Position numbers and translations under genes: made by a program. From NCBI GenBank assembly GCA_020846875.1, contig JADLDB010000160.1:1-64000 (forward strand): DNA of 64,000 nt, in the 5' to 3' direction. Numbering within the stretch: position 1 is the stretch's first letter; each line of letters starts with the position of its first letter. Under the pieces are notes generated by a model, which saw nothing but the letters and a program-made list of their open reading frames with translations, searched no databases and was not told the origin of the DNA. Shown one piece after another: positions 1-9,436 of this stretch. The DNA is from Myxococcales bacterium. Lineage in GTDB: Bacteria > Myxococcota > Myxococcia > Myxococcales > Myxococcaceae.

Positions 1-360
1 CAGGCGCGGCGCGAAGCGGAGGAGCAGGCGCGCCGTGACGCAGAGGAGCAGGCGCGACGCGAAGCGGAGGAGCAGGCGCGGCGCGAGGCGGAGGAGCAGG
101 CGCGCCGTGACGCGGAGGAGCAGGCGCGGCGCGAGGCGGAGGAGCAGGCGCGCCGTGACGCAGAGGAGCAGGCGCGACGCGAAGCGGAGGAGCAGGCGCG
201 CCGGGACGCGGAGGAGCAGGCGCGGCGCGAAGCGGAGGAGCAGGCGCGCCGTGACGCAGAGGAGCAGGCGCGACGCGAAGCGGAGGAGCAGGCGCGGCGC
301 GAGGCGGAGGAGCAGGCGCGCCGTGACGCAGAGGAGCAGGCGCGGCGCGAGGCCGAAGCG
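1..360 (+). repeat. 24-bp tandem coding repeats (QARREAEE-type units)
   Basis: Near-perfect 24-bp units, alternating versions with cgcgacgcgaagcggagg and cgccgtgacgcagagg, encode eight residues each. The unit length is a multiple of three, so copy-number change would keep the frame. The array probably continues to the left of the window. Confidence 0.9.
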
Positions 361-2808
361 CAGGAGCTCCGGGAAGCTCAGGATCGCGCCCGTCGCGAAG
401 CCGAAGAGCGACTCCGACTCGAAGCGGAGGAGCAGGCGCGGCGCGAGGCGGAGGAGCAGGCCCGGCGGGCGGCCGAGGAGCAGGCTCGCGAAGCGGAAGA
501 GACGGCGCGGCGCGAGGCGGAGGAGCAGGCCCGGCGGGCGGCCGAGGAGCAGGCTCGCGAAGCGGAAGAGACGGCGCGGCGCGAGGCCGAGGCGCAGGCT
601 CATCGCGAGGCGGAGGAGCGCGCGCGCCTGGAGGCGCAGCAGCGCGAAGCGGAAGAGACGGCCCGGCGCGAGGCCGAGGCGCAGGCTCATCGCGAGGCGC
701 AGGAGCGCGCGGCCAGAGAGGCGCAGCAGCGCGACGCCGAAGAAGCCGCCCTCCGCGAGGTGCAGGCCGCCCGGTTGAGGGCCGAGGAGGACGCTCGGCG
801 CGAGGAAGAGGAGCGCTTCCAGCGCGAAGCCCAGCTGCGCGCCGAGGAAGAGTCCCGCCGCGAGGCCGAGGAGGCCACCATCGAGGCCGCGCGCCTGCGC
901 AGCGAGCAGCTCCGTCGCGAGGCCGAGGAAGCCGCCCGTGTCGAGGCCGAGGAAGCCGCCCGCCTCCGCGCCGAAGAACAGGCTGCACTGGCCGCGCGTG
1001 AAGAGGCCCGCCTTCAGGCCGAAGACGCCGCCCGTCGCGTCGCCGAAGAAGCCGCCCGCGAGCAGGCCGAAGCCGCCGCCCGCCTCGCCGCCGAGGAAGA
1101 CGCCCGCCGCCAGGCCGAGGAGGCCGCCCGCGCCGCCGCCGCCGAAGAGGAAGCCTGGGCGCGCGAAGAAGCCGAGCTCCTCGCGAAGGCCCAGACCGCC
1201 CGTCGCGCTCGCCAGGAAGAAGAAGCCCGCCGCGCTGCCGAGGAGCAGCGCCTCGCAGAAGAACGCCGCCGCGAGGAGGAGGAGGAGGCTGAGCTGCTCC
1301 GCCGCGCCGAGGCCGCCCGCGTGGCCCAACTGCGCGCCGAGGCCGACCGCCTGGCCCAGTCCGCCAGGGAGGGCCCTACCCACGTCGGGCCGCCCCCTCC
1401 AGCCGCCGCGCCGGTCGCCCCGGAGCGCGCGAAGTCCCTCCTCGAGCGGATGAACGAGGCGCTCCGCCAGTCCGCCATCGGCGTCCGGCCCACGCCCATT
1501 CCCCTCACCAACGCCGACGCCATTCCCACCCGCACCCGCGACTACGGCACCGATCCGCACTACCAGGTGCCCCCCGGCTACCAGGATCCCCAGCCCCCGC
1601 GCCGTCCCCTGGTCCTCGGCGGACAAGGCGGGCCCAGCGAAGAGGCCGATCTCTGGAACATCGTCCAGCCGGCCAGCCCCCAGGCCGCGCCACCCACCTC
1701 CGTCCAGAGCTTCGAAGAAGCGCTGCGCCGCGTGGACTCCAGCCTCGAGGCCCTCGTCGGAGAGCCCGGCGCCCCCGGCGGTCAGTCAGAACCGCTGGTC
1801 GAGCCCATCATCGAAGGAGAGGTCGAGTCGCCGCCTCCCCTTGCGTCTGACGCCGCACGATTGGAGGATTTCGACGTGGGGGATCCTTCTGACCCAGCCG
1901 AGGCCGCCCGCCTCCGTCGCCAGCGTCTGCTCCGCCGCGCCATGGAGAACCTGGGCGCGATCCAGCAGCCGCAGGCTCCGCGCACCGAGGGCGCCCAGGT
2001 CGTCCCGCCCACGCCCGAGCCTTCGCCTGCCGCGCCTCCGCCACCGGCGCCGTCCTCTCCGTCCGGGCAGCGAAGCGTTCCCACGGCCACGGCCGGGGAG
2101 CAGCAGCTGGCCTCGCAGATCGAGGCTCGCTTCGAGGCGCTCAAGCTGAAGGACCACTTCGCCACGCTCGGCCTGTCGCCCAGCGCCACCCGCGAGCAGG
2201 TGAAGACGGCCTTCTTGAGCCTCGCCAAGGTGTTCCACCCCGATCGCCTGCCGCCCTCGCTGCCTCACCTGGCCCAGAAGATGAGCGGGGTGTTCGAGGC
2301 GATCCGCAACGCCTACGAGGTGCTGCACGACGACACCCGCCGTGCCGCCTACGCCAATCGCGGGGGACAGGCCGCGCAGTCCGCCGCGCCCGCTCCCAGC
2401 CAGCAGGCCGCCGACCTGATGAAGATGGCCGAGGTGTTCTTCAAGAAGCGCGACTACCGACAGGCCGAGCAGCACTTCCAGAAGGCCCACGCCCTCGACA
2501 AGGGCGGCCACTCGCTCGCCGCGGCCGCCTGGTCCATCTACATGGATCCCGCGCGCAAAGCCGAAGGCGGCGAAGCCCGCACCCTGATGCAGAAGGCGCT
2601 GGCCATCGATCCCGACTGCGATCGCGCCCACTATCAACTGGGGGTGATCGCCCGCGTGGAGGGCGACATGGAGTCGGCCGAGCGCCACTTCCGCGAGGCG
2701 GTGCGCGTCAACCCGCGCCACCTCGAGGCCAACCAGGAAATCCGCCTGATCGAGATGCGCCAGAAGAAGAAGGACTCGGGGAAAAAGGGCGGCGGCTTCT
2801 TCCGCTGA
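1..2808 (+). CDS. Coiled-coil / J-domain / TPR protein, 5' end outside window
   Basis: The frame is open from base 1, so the start lies outside; 935 residues are visible. Residues 1 to about 455 are an uninterrupted Ala/Glu/Arg/Gln helix of 8-residue units (QARREAEE and variants), expected to form a long charged helix or coiled coil. A Pro-rich linker follows. A J domain spans about residues 710-785, with the diagnostic HPD tripeptide at 746-748 (codons at 2236-2244). TPR-like helices cover about 805-915, and the tail is basic ([14 protein letters not shown]). J domains stimulate DnaK-type Hsp70 through HPD, so a co-chaperone or Hsp70-recruiting scaffold role is inferred. An internal ATG at 760 is not the start because the coding pattern continues unbroken upstream. 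It ends 2 bp from the convergent PilZ gene. Confidence 0.85.
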   Translation, partial: QARREAEEQARRDAEEQARREAEEQARREAEEQARRDAEEQARREAEEQARRDAEEQARREAEEQARRDAEEQARREAEEQARRDAEEQARREAEEQARREAEEQARRDAEEQARREAEAQELREAQDRARREAEERLRLEAEEQARREAEEQARRAAEEQAREAEETARREAEEQARRAAEEQAREAEETARREAEAQAHREAEERARLEAQQREAEETARREAEAQAHREAQERAAREAQQRDAEEAALREVQAARLRAEEDARREEEERFQREAQLRAEEESRREAEEATIEAARLRSEQLRREAEEAARVEAEEAARLRAEEQAALAAREEARLQAEDAARRVAEEAAREQAEAAARLAAEEDARRQAEEAARAAAAEEEAWAREEAELLAKAQTARRARQEEEARRAAEEQRLAEERRREEEEEAELLRRAEAARVAQLRAEADRLAQSAREGPTHVGPPPPAAAPVAPERAKSLLERMNEALRQSAIGVRPTPIPLTNADAIPTRTRDYGTDPHYQVPPGYQDPQPPRRPLVLGGQGGPSEEADLWNIVQPASPQAAPPTSVQSFEEALRRVDSSLEALVGEPGAPGGQSEPLVEPIIEGEVESPPPLASDAARLEDFDVGDPSDPAEAARLRRQRLLRRAMENLGAIQQPQAPRTEGAQVVPPTPEPSPAAPPPPAPSSPSGQRSVPTATAGEQQLASQIEARFEALKLKDHFATLGLSPSATREQVKTAFLSLAKVFHPDRLPPSLPHLAQKMSGVFEAIRNAYEVLHDDTRRAAYANRGGQAAQSAAPAPSQQAADLMKMAEVFFKKRDYRQAEQHFQKAHALDKGGHSLAAAAWSIYMDPARKAEGGEARTLMQKALAIDPDCDRAHYQLGVIARVEGDMESAERHFREAVRVNPRHLEANQEIRLIEMRQKKKDSGKKGGGFFR
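445..582 (+). repeat. Two perfect 69-bp tandem copies inside the coiled coil
   Basis: Bases 445-513 and 514-582 read identical and encode a 23-residue unit with E-A-E-E-Q-A-R-R and E-E-T-A-R-R blocks. Perfect identity at synonymous positions suggests recent duplication or ongoing homogenisation. Confidence 0.8.
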
Positions 2809-2810
2809 CC

Positions 2811-3137
2811 TCAGCGCAGCTGGGCTTCGATCCGCGCGCGGTCCTCGTCCTTCATCGTGACGAACTCCACGCCCATGCCCGGCTTCTCACCCGCCTCCGG
2901 GAAGCGCCGCACCCACGCCACCCGCGCCTGCACCCGCACCGGGCTGGCCTGGCCGGGCAGGGAGAACTCCAGGTTCAACGGCTCGCCCTGCTCGAGCAAC
3001 AGGTCTGAAGTGAGGAAGGTGCCCCCGGCTGACAGATCCGCGCTGGTGAAGATCAACTGGCCCACCCCGTGGGCCTCGCGGGCCTGAAACTGGACGGCGA
3101 AGGCCTTTCGTTCATGCCGTCGCTGCTGGGGTGCCAT
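2811..3137 (-). CDS. PilZ domain protein
   Basis: A single-domain protein of about 108 residues. It shows the PilZ N-terminal RRHERKAF element, then DLSAGGTF (matching the D/NxSxxG c-di-GMP-binding signature) and a C-terminal beta-barrel strand ending GMGVEF. PilZ domains bind cyclic di-GMP and act as allosteric adaptors; this small stand-alone type is common in myxobacteria. The ATG at 3137 gives MAPQQRRHER, typical for the family. An in-frame ATG at 3182 would add 15 residues without a better ribosome site and would crowd the divergent neighbour. It converges with the J-domain gene and diverges from the pseudo-receiver gene. Which process it controls cannot be seen. Confidence 0.85.
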   Translation of the reverse strand: MAPQQRRHERKAFAVQFQAREAHGVGQLIFTSADLSAGGTFLTSDLLLEQGEPLNLEFSLPGQASPVRVQARVAWVRRFPEAGEKPGMGVEFVTMKDEDRARIEAQLR

Positions 3138-3199
3138 GGGGGCATTGGAAACGTTGACTTGCTGCGTTGCAAGGCGAAACATGCCCCGTCTTCCGCGCG

Positions 3200-3205
3200 A
3201 AAGGG
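3200..3205 (+). promoter_or_regulatory. Ribosome binding site deciding a TTG start
   Basis: AAAGGG lies six bases before the TTG at 3212. An alternative in-frame TTG at 3167 lacks a comparable site, and starting there would add residues outside the receiver fold. Confidence 0.6.
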
Positions 3206-3211
3206 CTCTCT

Positions 3212-6055
3212 TTGGCCAAGCAGCACCTGCTTCTGGTGGATGGGGACGCGAAGAGCCTTCGCGTGATGGAGGTCAGCCTGAAGAAGGCGGGCTTCCAGGT
3301 GACCACCGCCATCCACGGCAAGGACGCGCTGGAGAAGGTGCAGATCAGCCCGCCCGATCTCGTGCTGTCCGAGACGCGGATGGCGGAGATGGACGGCTTC
3401 GAGCTGTGCAAGGTCCTCAAGAGCGACGATCGCTTCCGCCACATCCCCTTCGTCTTCCTCACCAGCCAGAAGGCGGTGGAGTCGAAGGTGAAGGGTCTCG
3501 AGACGGGCGCCGAGGACTACCTGACCAAGCCCATCTACATCAAAGAGGTCGTCACGCGGGTGCGCATGATTCTCCAGAAGGTGGAGAAGGAGCGCATCGA
3601 GAAGAAGGAGACCCGCGCGGGCTTCACCGGCAGCCTGGCGGACATGGGCGTCGTCGACCTGGTGCAGACCTTCGAGATCGGCCGCAAGACGGGCGTGATC
3701 AAGCTGGAAGGCGAGCGCACCGGCACCGTGTACTTCAAGGAAGGCCGGGTGACCGACGCGGAGCTCGGGCGGCTGCGCGGCGAGAACGCCTTCTACCGGA
3801 TGTTGAACACCTTCGAAGGGCAGTTCGAGGTGTCCTTCACCCCGGTCGATCGCCCGGAGCGGATCGAGGTGTCCACCCAGGGCCTGCTGATGGAAGGCAT
3901 GCGCCGCCTCGACGAGTGGGGCCGCATGCTGGAGCAACTACCCCCGCTCGAGACCGTCTTCGAGCTCGACTACGATCAACTGGCCGATCGCCTGGCGGAG
4001 ATCCCCGACGAGGTGAACGGGCTCTTGCGCCTCTTCGACGGGCGCCGCTCGCTGGCCCGGGTGGTGGACGACTCGGACTTCGAGGATCTCGCCGCGCTGG
4101 GGATCATCTCCAAGCTGTACTTCGAGGGGCTGATCCGCGAGTCGGGTGCGGCGGCCGGTCCGGCCGGTGAACGGGTGAAGAAGCCAGGCATCGAGGAGTG
4201 GCTCAACACCGGCCCACGCCCGGTAGGCGCAGAGCCCGCGGCGGCGCCCGCGGTGACGCCGGCCGCGCCCATGCCCCCCGCCCAGCCGGCCGTCACCGAG
4301 GTGCCGATCGAGCTGGCGACGCCGCAGGAGCTGGTGACCGAGCCGGAGCTGCCGCCCCTGGGGGAAGAAGAGTCCGTCGAGCTGGAGCCGGAGCCGGTGC
4401 CGGTGCCCGTGGCCCCGGCCATCCCCCCGGTGGCCCCTCCGCCGGCCCAGTCCAAGGCCCCGGTGGTGGTGTTCGAGCCCAGGGCCCGGCCGCCCGCGTC
4501 CGCTGCGCCGCCTCCACCTCCGGCCGCGCCCGAGCCCTCGCAGTTCCTGGTGGAGTCAGCGCCTCGAGAGCTGGAGCGCGCCCGCAGCCGCCTGCTGGAG
4601 AAGTGGGCGGTGGTGGACGAGGAGGGCCTCGAGTCGCAGTCCACCTGGGCCCCGGTGGGTTGGAGCCGGTCGCCCGAGCCCTTCCGGCTCAAGCCGCCGG
4701 CGCCGGCGATCGCGCTCAAGCCACCTGTCTTCGGCGGCGCGGCCCTGGAGCGCTACGTCCTGCCTCCGGTGGCGAAGCCTGCCGTCCCCCCGCCCGCCGA
4801 GGAGCCCGAGCCCGTCGAGCTGACCGAGGAGCCGACCGACCCCGAAGGGATTCCCCCGCCGCACACCACGCCGCCCACCGCCATCTCCCCGACGCCGGCC
4901 CCCCCCCCGGCCCCCCATCCGCCGCCGCAGGCCGCCCCGGCTGCGCCGATGACGTCCTCTCCGTCGAGGCCGCCGATGGCTCCGGGGCCGATGACGTCCT
5001 CTCCGTCGAAGCCGCCACAGGCGCCCGCGCCGGTGACCTCGTCCCACCCCAGGCCGCCGGCCGCGTCACCGCCCTCGCGCCAGCCGACACCGGTAGGCAA
5101 GGTGTCGCCCCCGCGGGCCTCGCCGCCGTCAGCCCTGGAGGCTGGCTTCTTTTCCGACACCGAGGCCTCGCAGCCGTTGTCGGTAGAAAATCCGCTGCCC
5201 CCGAGGACCTCGAAGGCGCTGCCCATCGTGGTGGTGGCCGGCCTGGTGCTGGGCGTGCTGGGCACCGTGTGGGTGATGAGCGGCCAGCAGGCGACGCACG
5301 GGCAGGACGCGGGCGTCCCGGTGGTGGCGCCCCTGCGCGACGCCGGGACCGCGGTGGTGGTGGTGCTGGTGGACGCCGGAGGGGCCCAGGTGCCTCAGAC
5401 GGACGCCGGAGCGGTGGCTGTCGCGCTGGTGGACGCGGGCGCGGTGGCGGATGCCGGGGCGGTGGCGGTGGCCGCGGTCGACGCCGGTGCCGCGCGGGAC
5501 GCCGGGGCGCTGGCCGTGGCGCCGGTGGACGCCGGAGCGGTGGCCGCCGTGGGGAAGGACGCGGGCGCGGTGGCGGTGGCGGCGCCAGACGCCGGGGTGA
5601 TCGCAGCGGCTGCGAAGGACGCCGGGGTGGCGGTGAGCGCGGCAGTGAAGGACGCCGGCGTGACGTTGGCGGCGGCGCCGGACGCCGGAGGAGGCCCTTC
5701 CATGGCCGCGACGCTGGCCGACGCGCGCGCCGCGCTGGTGGCGCAGAGGTACCGCAAGGCGGTGACGCTGTTCCGCACCGCGCAGAAGGAGCGCCCGGAC
5801 GATCCGTCGATCCGCGCGGGCCTGGGCATCGCCCTGGTGATGTCCGATCAGGGCTACCGGGAGGCGGTGCCGTACCTCAGGGACGCGGTGAAGGACGATC
5901 CGGAGAACGCCTCGGCGTGGATGGCCCTGGGCGTGGCCCTGTACAACCTGGGGCGCGAGAAGGACGCCAAGGCGCCCTTCCAGGAGTACCTGAAGCTCAA
6001 GCCCAACAGCCCGGAAGCGCGGGACGTGCGCGAGACGCTGAAGATGATTCCGTAA
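3212..6055 (+). CDS. Pseudo-receiver / PATAN / transmembrane / TPR protein
   Basis: 947 residues. A receiver domain covers about 4-122, but the phosphoacceptor position is Glu (E54 in LVLSETRM) and the second acidic-pocket residue is Gly (VDGD, G11); T84 and K106 are kept. Next come a PATAN (DUF4388) domain (about 138-240) and a small helical region. A Pro/Ala-rich linker runs to about 660, followed by one membrane segment (about 669-690). Fourteen Asp-Ala-Gly-containing repeats cover about 697-828 and TPR-like helices about 836-943. The predicted layout puts the receiver and PATAN in the cytoplasm and the TPR outside. Glu at this site often mimics phosphorylation, so constitutive signalling or scaffolding is inferred. 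tsaD starts 12 bp downstream. Confidence 0.85.
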   Translation: MAKQHLLLVDGDAKSLRVMEVSLKKAGFQVTTAIHGKDALEKVQISPPDLVLSETRMAEMDGFELCKVLKSDDRFRHIPFVFLTSQKAVESKVKGLETGAEDYLTKPIYIKEVVTRVRMILQKVEKERIEKKETRAGFTGSLADMGVVDLVQTFEIGRKTGVIKLEGERTGTVYFKEGRVTDAELGRLRGENAFYRMLNTFEGQFEVSFTPVDRPERIEVSTQGLLMEGMRRLDEWGRMLEQLPPLETVFELDYDQLADRLAEIPDEVNGLLRLFDGRRSLARVVDDSDFEDLAALGIISKLYFEGLIRESGAAAGPAGERVKKPGIEEWLNTGPRPVGAEPAAAPAVTPAAPMPPAQPAVTEVPIELATPQELVTEPELPPLGEEESVELEPEPVPVPVAPAIPPVAPPPAQSKAPVVVFEPRARPPASAAPPPPPAAPEPSQFLVESAPRELERARSRLLEKWAVVDEEGLESQSTWAPVGWSRSPEPFRLKPPAPAIALKPPVFGGAALERYVLPPVAKPAVPPPAEEPEPVELTEEPTDPEGIPPPHTTPPTAISPTPAPPPAPHPPPQAAPAAPMTSSPSRPPMAPGPMTSSPSKPPQAPAPVTSSHPRPPAASPPSRQPTPVGKVSPPRASPPSALEAGFFSDTEASQPLSVENPLPPRTSKALPIVVVAGLVLGVLGTVWVMSGQQATHGQDAGVPVVAPLRDAGTAVVVVLVDAGGAQVPQTDAGAVAVALVDAGAVADAGAVAVAAVDAGAARDAGALAVAPVDAGAVAAVGKDAGAVAVAAPDAGVIAAAAKDAGVAVSAAVKDAGVTLAAAPDAGGGPSMAATLADARAALVAQRYRKAVTLFRTAQKERPDDPSIRAGLGIALVMSDQGYREAVPYLRDAVKDDPENASAWMALGVALYNLGREKDAKAPFQEYLKLKPNSPEARDVRETLKMIP
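5300..5695 (+). repeat. DAG-containing Ala/Val-rich coding repeats
   Basis: Fourteen Asp-Ala-Gly triplets, irregularly spaced by Ala/Val stretches (for example VDAGAVA, KDAGAVA, ADAGAVA), form a low-complexity spacer between the membrane segment and the TPR module of the preceding protein. Confidence 0.7.
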
Positions 6056-6067
6056 TAAAGCGTCCCC

Positions 6068-7066
6068 GTGCTGTGCCTGGGCATCGAGACGTCGTGCGAC
6101 GAGACGGCCGCGGCCGTGGTGAAGGACGCGCGCGTCGCCCTGTCCGACGTGGTGTCCACGCAGATCGACATCCACCGGCGCTGGGGCGGCGTGGTGCCGG
6201 AGCTGGCCAGCCGCAACCACGTGGTGCAGGTGATGCCCGTCATCGACGAGGCGCTTTCCCGGGCGGGCGTGGGCCTCTCGCAGCTCGACGTCATCTCGGT
6301 GACGAGCGGGCCGGGGCTGCAGGGCGCGCTGCTGGTGGGGCTGCAGGTGGCCAAGTCGCTGGCGCTGGCGAAGGGGCTGCCCTTCGTAGGCGTGAATCAC
6401 CTCGAGGGGCACTTGCTGGCGATTCGGTTGGCGGACGACGCGCCGGAGCCGCCGTTCCTCGGGCTGGTGGTGTCCGGAGGGCACACCACGCTGTACGAGG
6501 TGCCGGCCTTCGGCACGTACCGGAAGCTGGGCACCACGCGCGACGACGCGGCGGGCGAGGCCTACGACAAGGTGGCGAAGATCCTCGGGCTGCCGTACCC
6601 GGGCGGGCAGCCGATCGACGCGCTGGCGCAGACGGGCGATCCAAAGGCCATCCAGTTCCCCCGGGCGCTCAAGCAGCACGACGTGCTGGACTGGAGCTTC
6701 TCGGGCCTCAAGACGGCGGTGCTGGTGCACGTGAAGGAGCACGGCGTGCCGGCGGGCCAGGCGCTCAACGACTTGTGCGCGTCCTTCCAGGAGGCCGTGG
6801 CGGACGCGCTGACGAAGAAGCTCATCGCCGGCGCGAAGAAGGCGGGCGGAAGGCAGGTGGTGCTCTGTGGCGGCGTGGCGGCGAACTCGCGGCTGCGCGC
6901 CTTGGCCGAGGAGCGCGCGGTGGACGCGGGGTTGAAGCTCTACCTCCCGCCGAAGCGCCTGTGCACGGACAACGGGGCGATGATCGCCGTGGCTGGTGCG
7001 GAGGCCTTCAAGCGCGGACTGCGCAGCGCCTCGACGCTCAACGCCGATCCTTCGTGGCGGCTGTAG
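6068..7066 (+). CDS. tsaD: tRNA N6-adenosine threonylcarbamoyltransferase TsaD
   Basis: 332 residues, usual for the family. It transfers the threonylcarbamoyl group from TC-AMP to A37 of ANN-decoding tRNAs, acting with TsaB, TsaE and TsaC in the cytoplasm. The N-terminal LGIETSCDET signature and the metal-binding HxxxH pair (H111 and H115 in NHLEGH) are present, with the ASKHA glycines further along (SGGHTTLY). The start is a GTG, because the family begins a few residues before GIETSCDET. It sits 12 bp after the pseudo-receiver gene and directly before rsmA, so co-transcription is likely. Confidence 0.95.
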   Translation: MLCLGIETSCDETAAAVVKDARVALSDVVSTQIDIHRRWGGVVPELASRNHVVQVMPVIDEALSRAGVGLSQLDVISVTSGPGLQGALLVGLQVAKSLALAKGLPFVGVNHLEGHLLAIRLADDAPEPPFLGLVVSGGHTTLYEVPAFGTYRKLGTTRDDAAGEAYDKVAKILGLPYPGGQPIDALAQTGDPKAIQFPRALKQHDVLDWSFSGLKTAVLVHVKEHGVPAGQALNDLCASFQEAVADALTKKLIAGAKKAGGRQVVLCGGVAANSRLRALAEERAVDAGLKLYLPPKRLCTDNGAMIAVAGAEAFKRGLRSASTLNADPSWRL

Positions 7067-7070
7067 GAGG
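7065..7070 (+). promoter_or_regulatory. Strong ribosome binding site of rsmA
   Basis: AGGAGG overlaps the tsaD stop codon and lies seven bases before the rsmA ATG at 7078. It fixes that start although the frame is open far upstream. Confidence 0.8.
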
Positions 7071-7077
7071 ACGGCAC

Positions 7078-7896
7078 ATGGTCGATCACCCGCGGGACAT
7101 GCTCAAGCGGCTGGGGCTTCAGGCGAAGCACAGCTGGGGGCAGAACTTTCTGTCCGATGAGGTGGTGCTGGAGGGCATCGCCGAGCAGGCGCTCCTGCGG
7201 AAGGACGAGCCCTGCGTGGAGCTGGGCGCGGGCCTGGGGCATCTGACGCGGTACCTGCTGGCGACGGGGGCGAAGGTGACGGCGGTGGAGCGCGATCGCG
7301 ATCTCGCCGAGGCGCTGCGCCGGCAGAAGCTGGACGGCCTGGTCCTGGTGGAGGCCAACGCGTCCGAGCTGGACTTCGCGAAGACGGCGGGGGCTGACCA
7401 GGTGGTGGTGGTGGGCAACCTGCCGTACCACCTGACCAGCCCGATCCTCTTCGAGGTGCTGGATCAGAAGGCGCACGTGCCGCGGGCGGTCTTCACCCTG
7501 CAGAAGGAGGTCGTCGATCGCCTGGCGGCGAAGCCGGGCGGGCGCGACTACGGGGTGTTGACGGTGATGCTGGGCCTGTCCTTCGAGGTGGAGCGCTGCT
7601 TCGACGTGCCGGCGGCGCGGTTTCATCCTCCGCCGAAGGTGGACTCGGCGGTGCTGCGCCTGACGCGGCGACCCAAGCCCGTGGCGGAGGTGGCCGACGA
7701 GGCGCGCTTCCGCCGGGTGGTGAAGGCGGCGTTCGCCCAGCGCAGGAAGACGCTGTCCAACTCGCTCAAGTCAGACAAGGCGCTGGCGGAGCAGGTGGAC
7801 TTCGCGGCAGCGCTGGAGCGGGCGGGCATCGACGGGAAGAGGCGGGCAGAGACGCTGTCCGTGGAGGAGTTCGCCCGCCTCGAGCGGAGCCTGTAG
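7078..7896 (+). CDS. rsmA: 16S rRNA dimethyladenosine transferase RsmA (KsgA)
   Basis: 272 residues, normal for the family. It dimethylates two adjacent adenosines in helix 45 of 16S rRNA using S-adenosylmethionine, a late small-subunit maturation step. Visible features are the GQNFL motif (21-25), the SAM-binding motif ELGAGLG (48-54), the catalytic NLPY motif (114-117) and the C-terminal helical domain beginning near RFHPPPKVDSAV. The ATG at 7078 has a perfect AGGAGG seven bases upstream. The same frame stays open back to about 4198 inside other genes; that is a shadow of GC-rich codon use. It follows tsaD by 11 bp. Loss of the enzyme gives kasugamycin resistance in studied bacteria. Confidence 0.96.
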   Translation: MVDHPRDMLKRLGLQAKHSWGQNFLSDEVVLEGIAEQALLRKDEPCVELGAGLGHLTRYLLATGAKVTAVERDRDLAEALRRQKLDGLVLVEANASELDFAKTAGADQVVVVGNLPYHLTSPILFEVLDQKAHVPRAVFTLQKEVVDRLAAKPGGRDYGVLTVMLGLSFEVERCFDVPAARFHPPPKVDSAVLRLTRRPKPVAEVADEARFRRVVKAAFAQRRKTLSNSLKSDKALAEQVDFAAALERAGIDGKRRAETLSVEEFARLERSL

Positions 7897-7978
7897 GCGC
7901 TCAGGTGAAGGGGTCCCGTCCCGGCGAGGCGCCCGCGCTGAGCGTCCTCGGACAGGAACTCGTTGGCCTGGACTGGGG

Positions 7979-8761
7979 TCAGCGGCGCACGCCCGAGAAC
8001 CAGATGCCGCGGCCGAAGCCGCCGTAGGTGAACGTGCCGTGCGTCCAGCTCCAGCCGGGGAGATCCGAAACCATCTCGTGGAGGTCCTCCGGCTCGTAGG
8101 CGCGCAGCGTGCTGACCGTCCCGTCCCAGACGCTGACGGCGAGGGCCACCGGTGTCAGCCAGGTGAGCAGCGCGCGCAACAGCCGGCGATCGTCCGCCAG
8201 CACCGGCGCCGCGAACAGCGCCGGCAGGCCGGTCGACGCGAACGCCGCGAAGCGCAACGGGTTGCGAATGAGCCCCTCGGCCACGAAGACGCCCGGCGCG
8301 CCTTCGCACGCCCCGCGCAACACCTGCCGCGCCAGCGGGGGAGGGAAGTGGTGCAGCGCGTTGATGATCGCCCGCGCACGCCCTGCCCCCAGAGAAGAGG
8401 GGATCCTCGTCGCGTCCACCGGCTCCGGCGCGAAGTCGATCTGCCCGGGGCGCTCCTCGCGCAGCGCCTCCCAGTGCCGCACCTGAGGGAAGAGATCGGT
8501 GAGGAGGAAGTGCGCCGGCACGCCGCGCCGGGACAGCGCCTCCGAGAGCACCGCCGCCGGCCCCCCCGCCCCCGCGCAGAGATCCAGCACCTCTTGGGTT
8601 CCACACCGGTCCAGGAGCTCGGAGAACGGCGCCACCAGCCCGTCGAGGATGCGCCCCCACTTGAGCGAACGGGACAGCGACTCCACCACCGTGTCGCGCA
8701 GGACCTTGGGGGCCCACGGGGAGTCGTTGAACTCGAAGAGCTGGAGGCGGGGCAGCGGCAT
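7979..8761 (-). CDS. Class I SAM-dependent methyltransferase
   Basis: 260 residues. Motif I of Rossmann-type methyltransferases is clear (VLDLCAGAGG, about 58-67), and an acidic strand follows (LLTDLFPQV). The substrate is not recognisable: no catalytic motif of the DNA, rRNA or ubiquinone families stands out. The C-terminal half is unusual in having a hydrophobic stretch (about 190-220) before a compact aromatic tail (GWSWTHGTFTYGG). The ATG at 8761 gives MPLPRLQLFEF and matches the start of detectable coding character. It converges with rsmA across 82 bp and lies downstream of two small genes on the same strand. Confidence 0.75.
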   Translation of the reverse strand: MPLPRLQLFEFNDSPWAPKVLRDTVVESLSRSLKWGRILDGLVAPFSELLDRCGTQEVLDLCAGAGGPAAVLSEALSRRGVPAHFLLTDLFPQVRHWEALREERPGQIDFAPEPVDATRIPSSLGAGRARAIINALHHFPPPLARQVLRGACEGAPGVFVAEGLIRNPLRFAAFASTGLPALFAAPVLADDRRLLRALLTWLTPVALAVSVWDGTVSTLRAYEPEDLHEMVSDLPGWSWTHGTFTYGGFGRGIWFSGVRR

Positions 8762-8791
8762 GCGCGCCAGCGTAGCCCTCTGACTGCCCCA

Positions 8792-8805
8792 CTCCCCAAG
8801 GGGAG
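8792..8805. repeat. Short CTCCCC-AA-GGGGAG palindrome
   Basis: A perfect six-base inverted repeat with a two-base centre in the 53-bp gap between two minus-strand genes. It resembles the cores of other GGGGAGAGGG-type palindromes at 36283, 41354 and 63574. No T tract follows. Confidence 0.5.
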
Positions 8806-8814
8806 AGGAGAAAT

Positions 8815-8988
8815 TCAGTCCATCGGGTGGAGCTTCTTCAGGGCCGCCACCACCTTCTCGCGCGCCCCAAGCGGCCTGCGTCGGCCTGGCGCCGTCGGCT
8901 GCGGCGGCTTCTTCACCGCGCTGGTAGCCGCGACCGCCTTCGCCCGCTCGAACACCACCACCGGGACCTTCTTCGTCCGGGCCGTCAT
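8815..8988 (-). CDS. Small basic protein, 57 residues
   Basis: An ATG at 8988 opens a 57-codon frame ending at a TGA at 8815, three bases after the stop of the gene upstream, so the two are probably co-translated. The product begins MTARTKKVPVVVFERAKA, is rich in Lys/Arg and Pro in the middle, and ends VVAALKKLHPMD. I do not recognise a family. The composition could suit a nucleic-acid or partner-binding peptide. Support comes from spacing, frame length and codon style only. Confidence 0.5.
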   Translation of the reverse strand: MTARTKKVPVVVFERAKAVAATSAVKKPPQPTAPGRRRPLGAREKVVAALKKLHPMD

Positions 8989-8991
8989 CCC

Positions 8992-9270
8992 CTAGTACCG
9001 GCGCCGCTGAGCGATGGTGCGCAGCAGGCCCCCGTTCGCGTCGAGGAAGCGGCGAAAGTCGCCTTCGTCCAGCCGCATCCGCGTCAGCACTCCGCTGATC
9101 AAGTCCTCGAGCGGCCGCGCGTCCGCCTTCTTCAGCTCCATGGCGATCTTCAACATCGCCACGCCGTACAAGGGGCTCGCCGAGACCTCCGTCGGCACCG
9201 CCTCGTCGCCTGCTTCCGCCGCGGCCGACAGCGCCGCGATCCTCGACTTCCCCCTCCCGGGAATGGGCAT
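8992..9270 (-). CDS. Small protein of unknown function, 92 residues
   Basis: It begins MPIPGRGKSRIAALS at the ATG at 9270; an in-frame ATG at 9285 would add MYGHV. Neither has a good ribosome site. The central part (LYGVAMLKIAMELKKADARP) looks helical, followed by an acidic/basic helix and the tail RTIAQRRRY. No family is recognised. It precedes the 57-residue gene by three bases, so the two form a miniature operon. A toxin-antitoxin or regulatory pair is conceivable from size and spacing alone, but nothing in the sequences supports a specific assignment. Confidence 0.6.
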   Translation of the reverse strand: MPIPGRGKSRIAALSAAAEAGDEAVPTEVSASPLYGVAMLKIAMELKKADARPLEDLISGVLTRMRLDEGDFRRFLDANGGLLRTIAQRRRY

Positions 9271-9436
9271 GACGTGACCATACATGACATGGCACTACAC
9301 GTCAAACAACTGCTTGATCTTGCTGCGAAAATCCCGCGAAGCGTTGCGGGACGAGGGCGAGTGTGGTTGTGTGCCGAATTCGCTCCCGGGCCGGTAAATC
9401 GGCCTCGAAAACGACCCGCAAGACGCCGCGCGACGC

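Noticed and set aside
1-360. CRISPR-like array of regular repeats
   Set aside because: Units are directly adjacent with no unique spacers and encode a clean QARREAEE helix.
4198-7077. An apparent N-terminal extension of rsmA through the pseudo-receiver and tsaD genes
   Set aside because: Arg/Gly/Pro-rich shadow. The real start at 7078 has AGGAGG and the conserved rsmA N terminus.
7896-7944. CGCTCAG/CTGAGCG stem between convergent rsmA and methyltransferase genes as terminator
   Set aside because: Seven-base arms are separated by a 33-base loop and there is no T tract.
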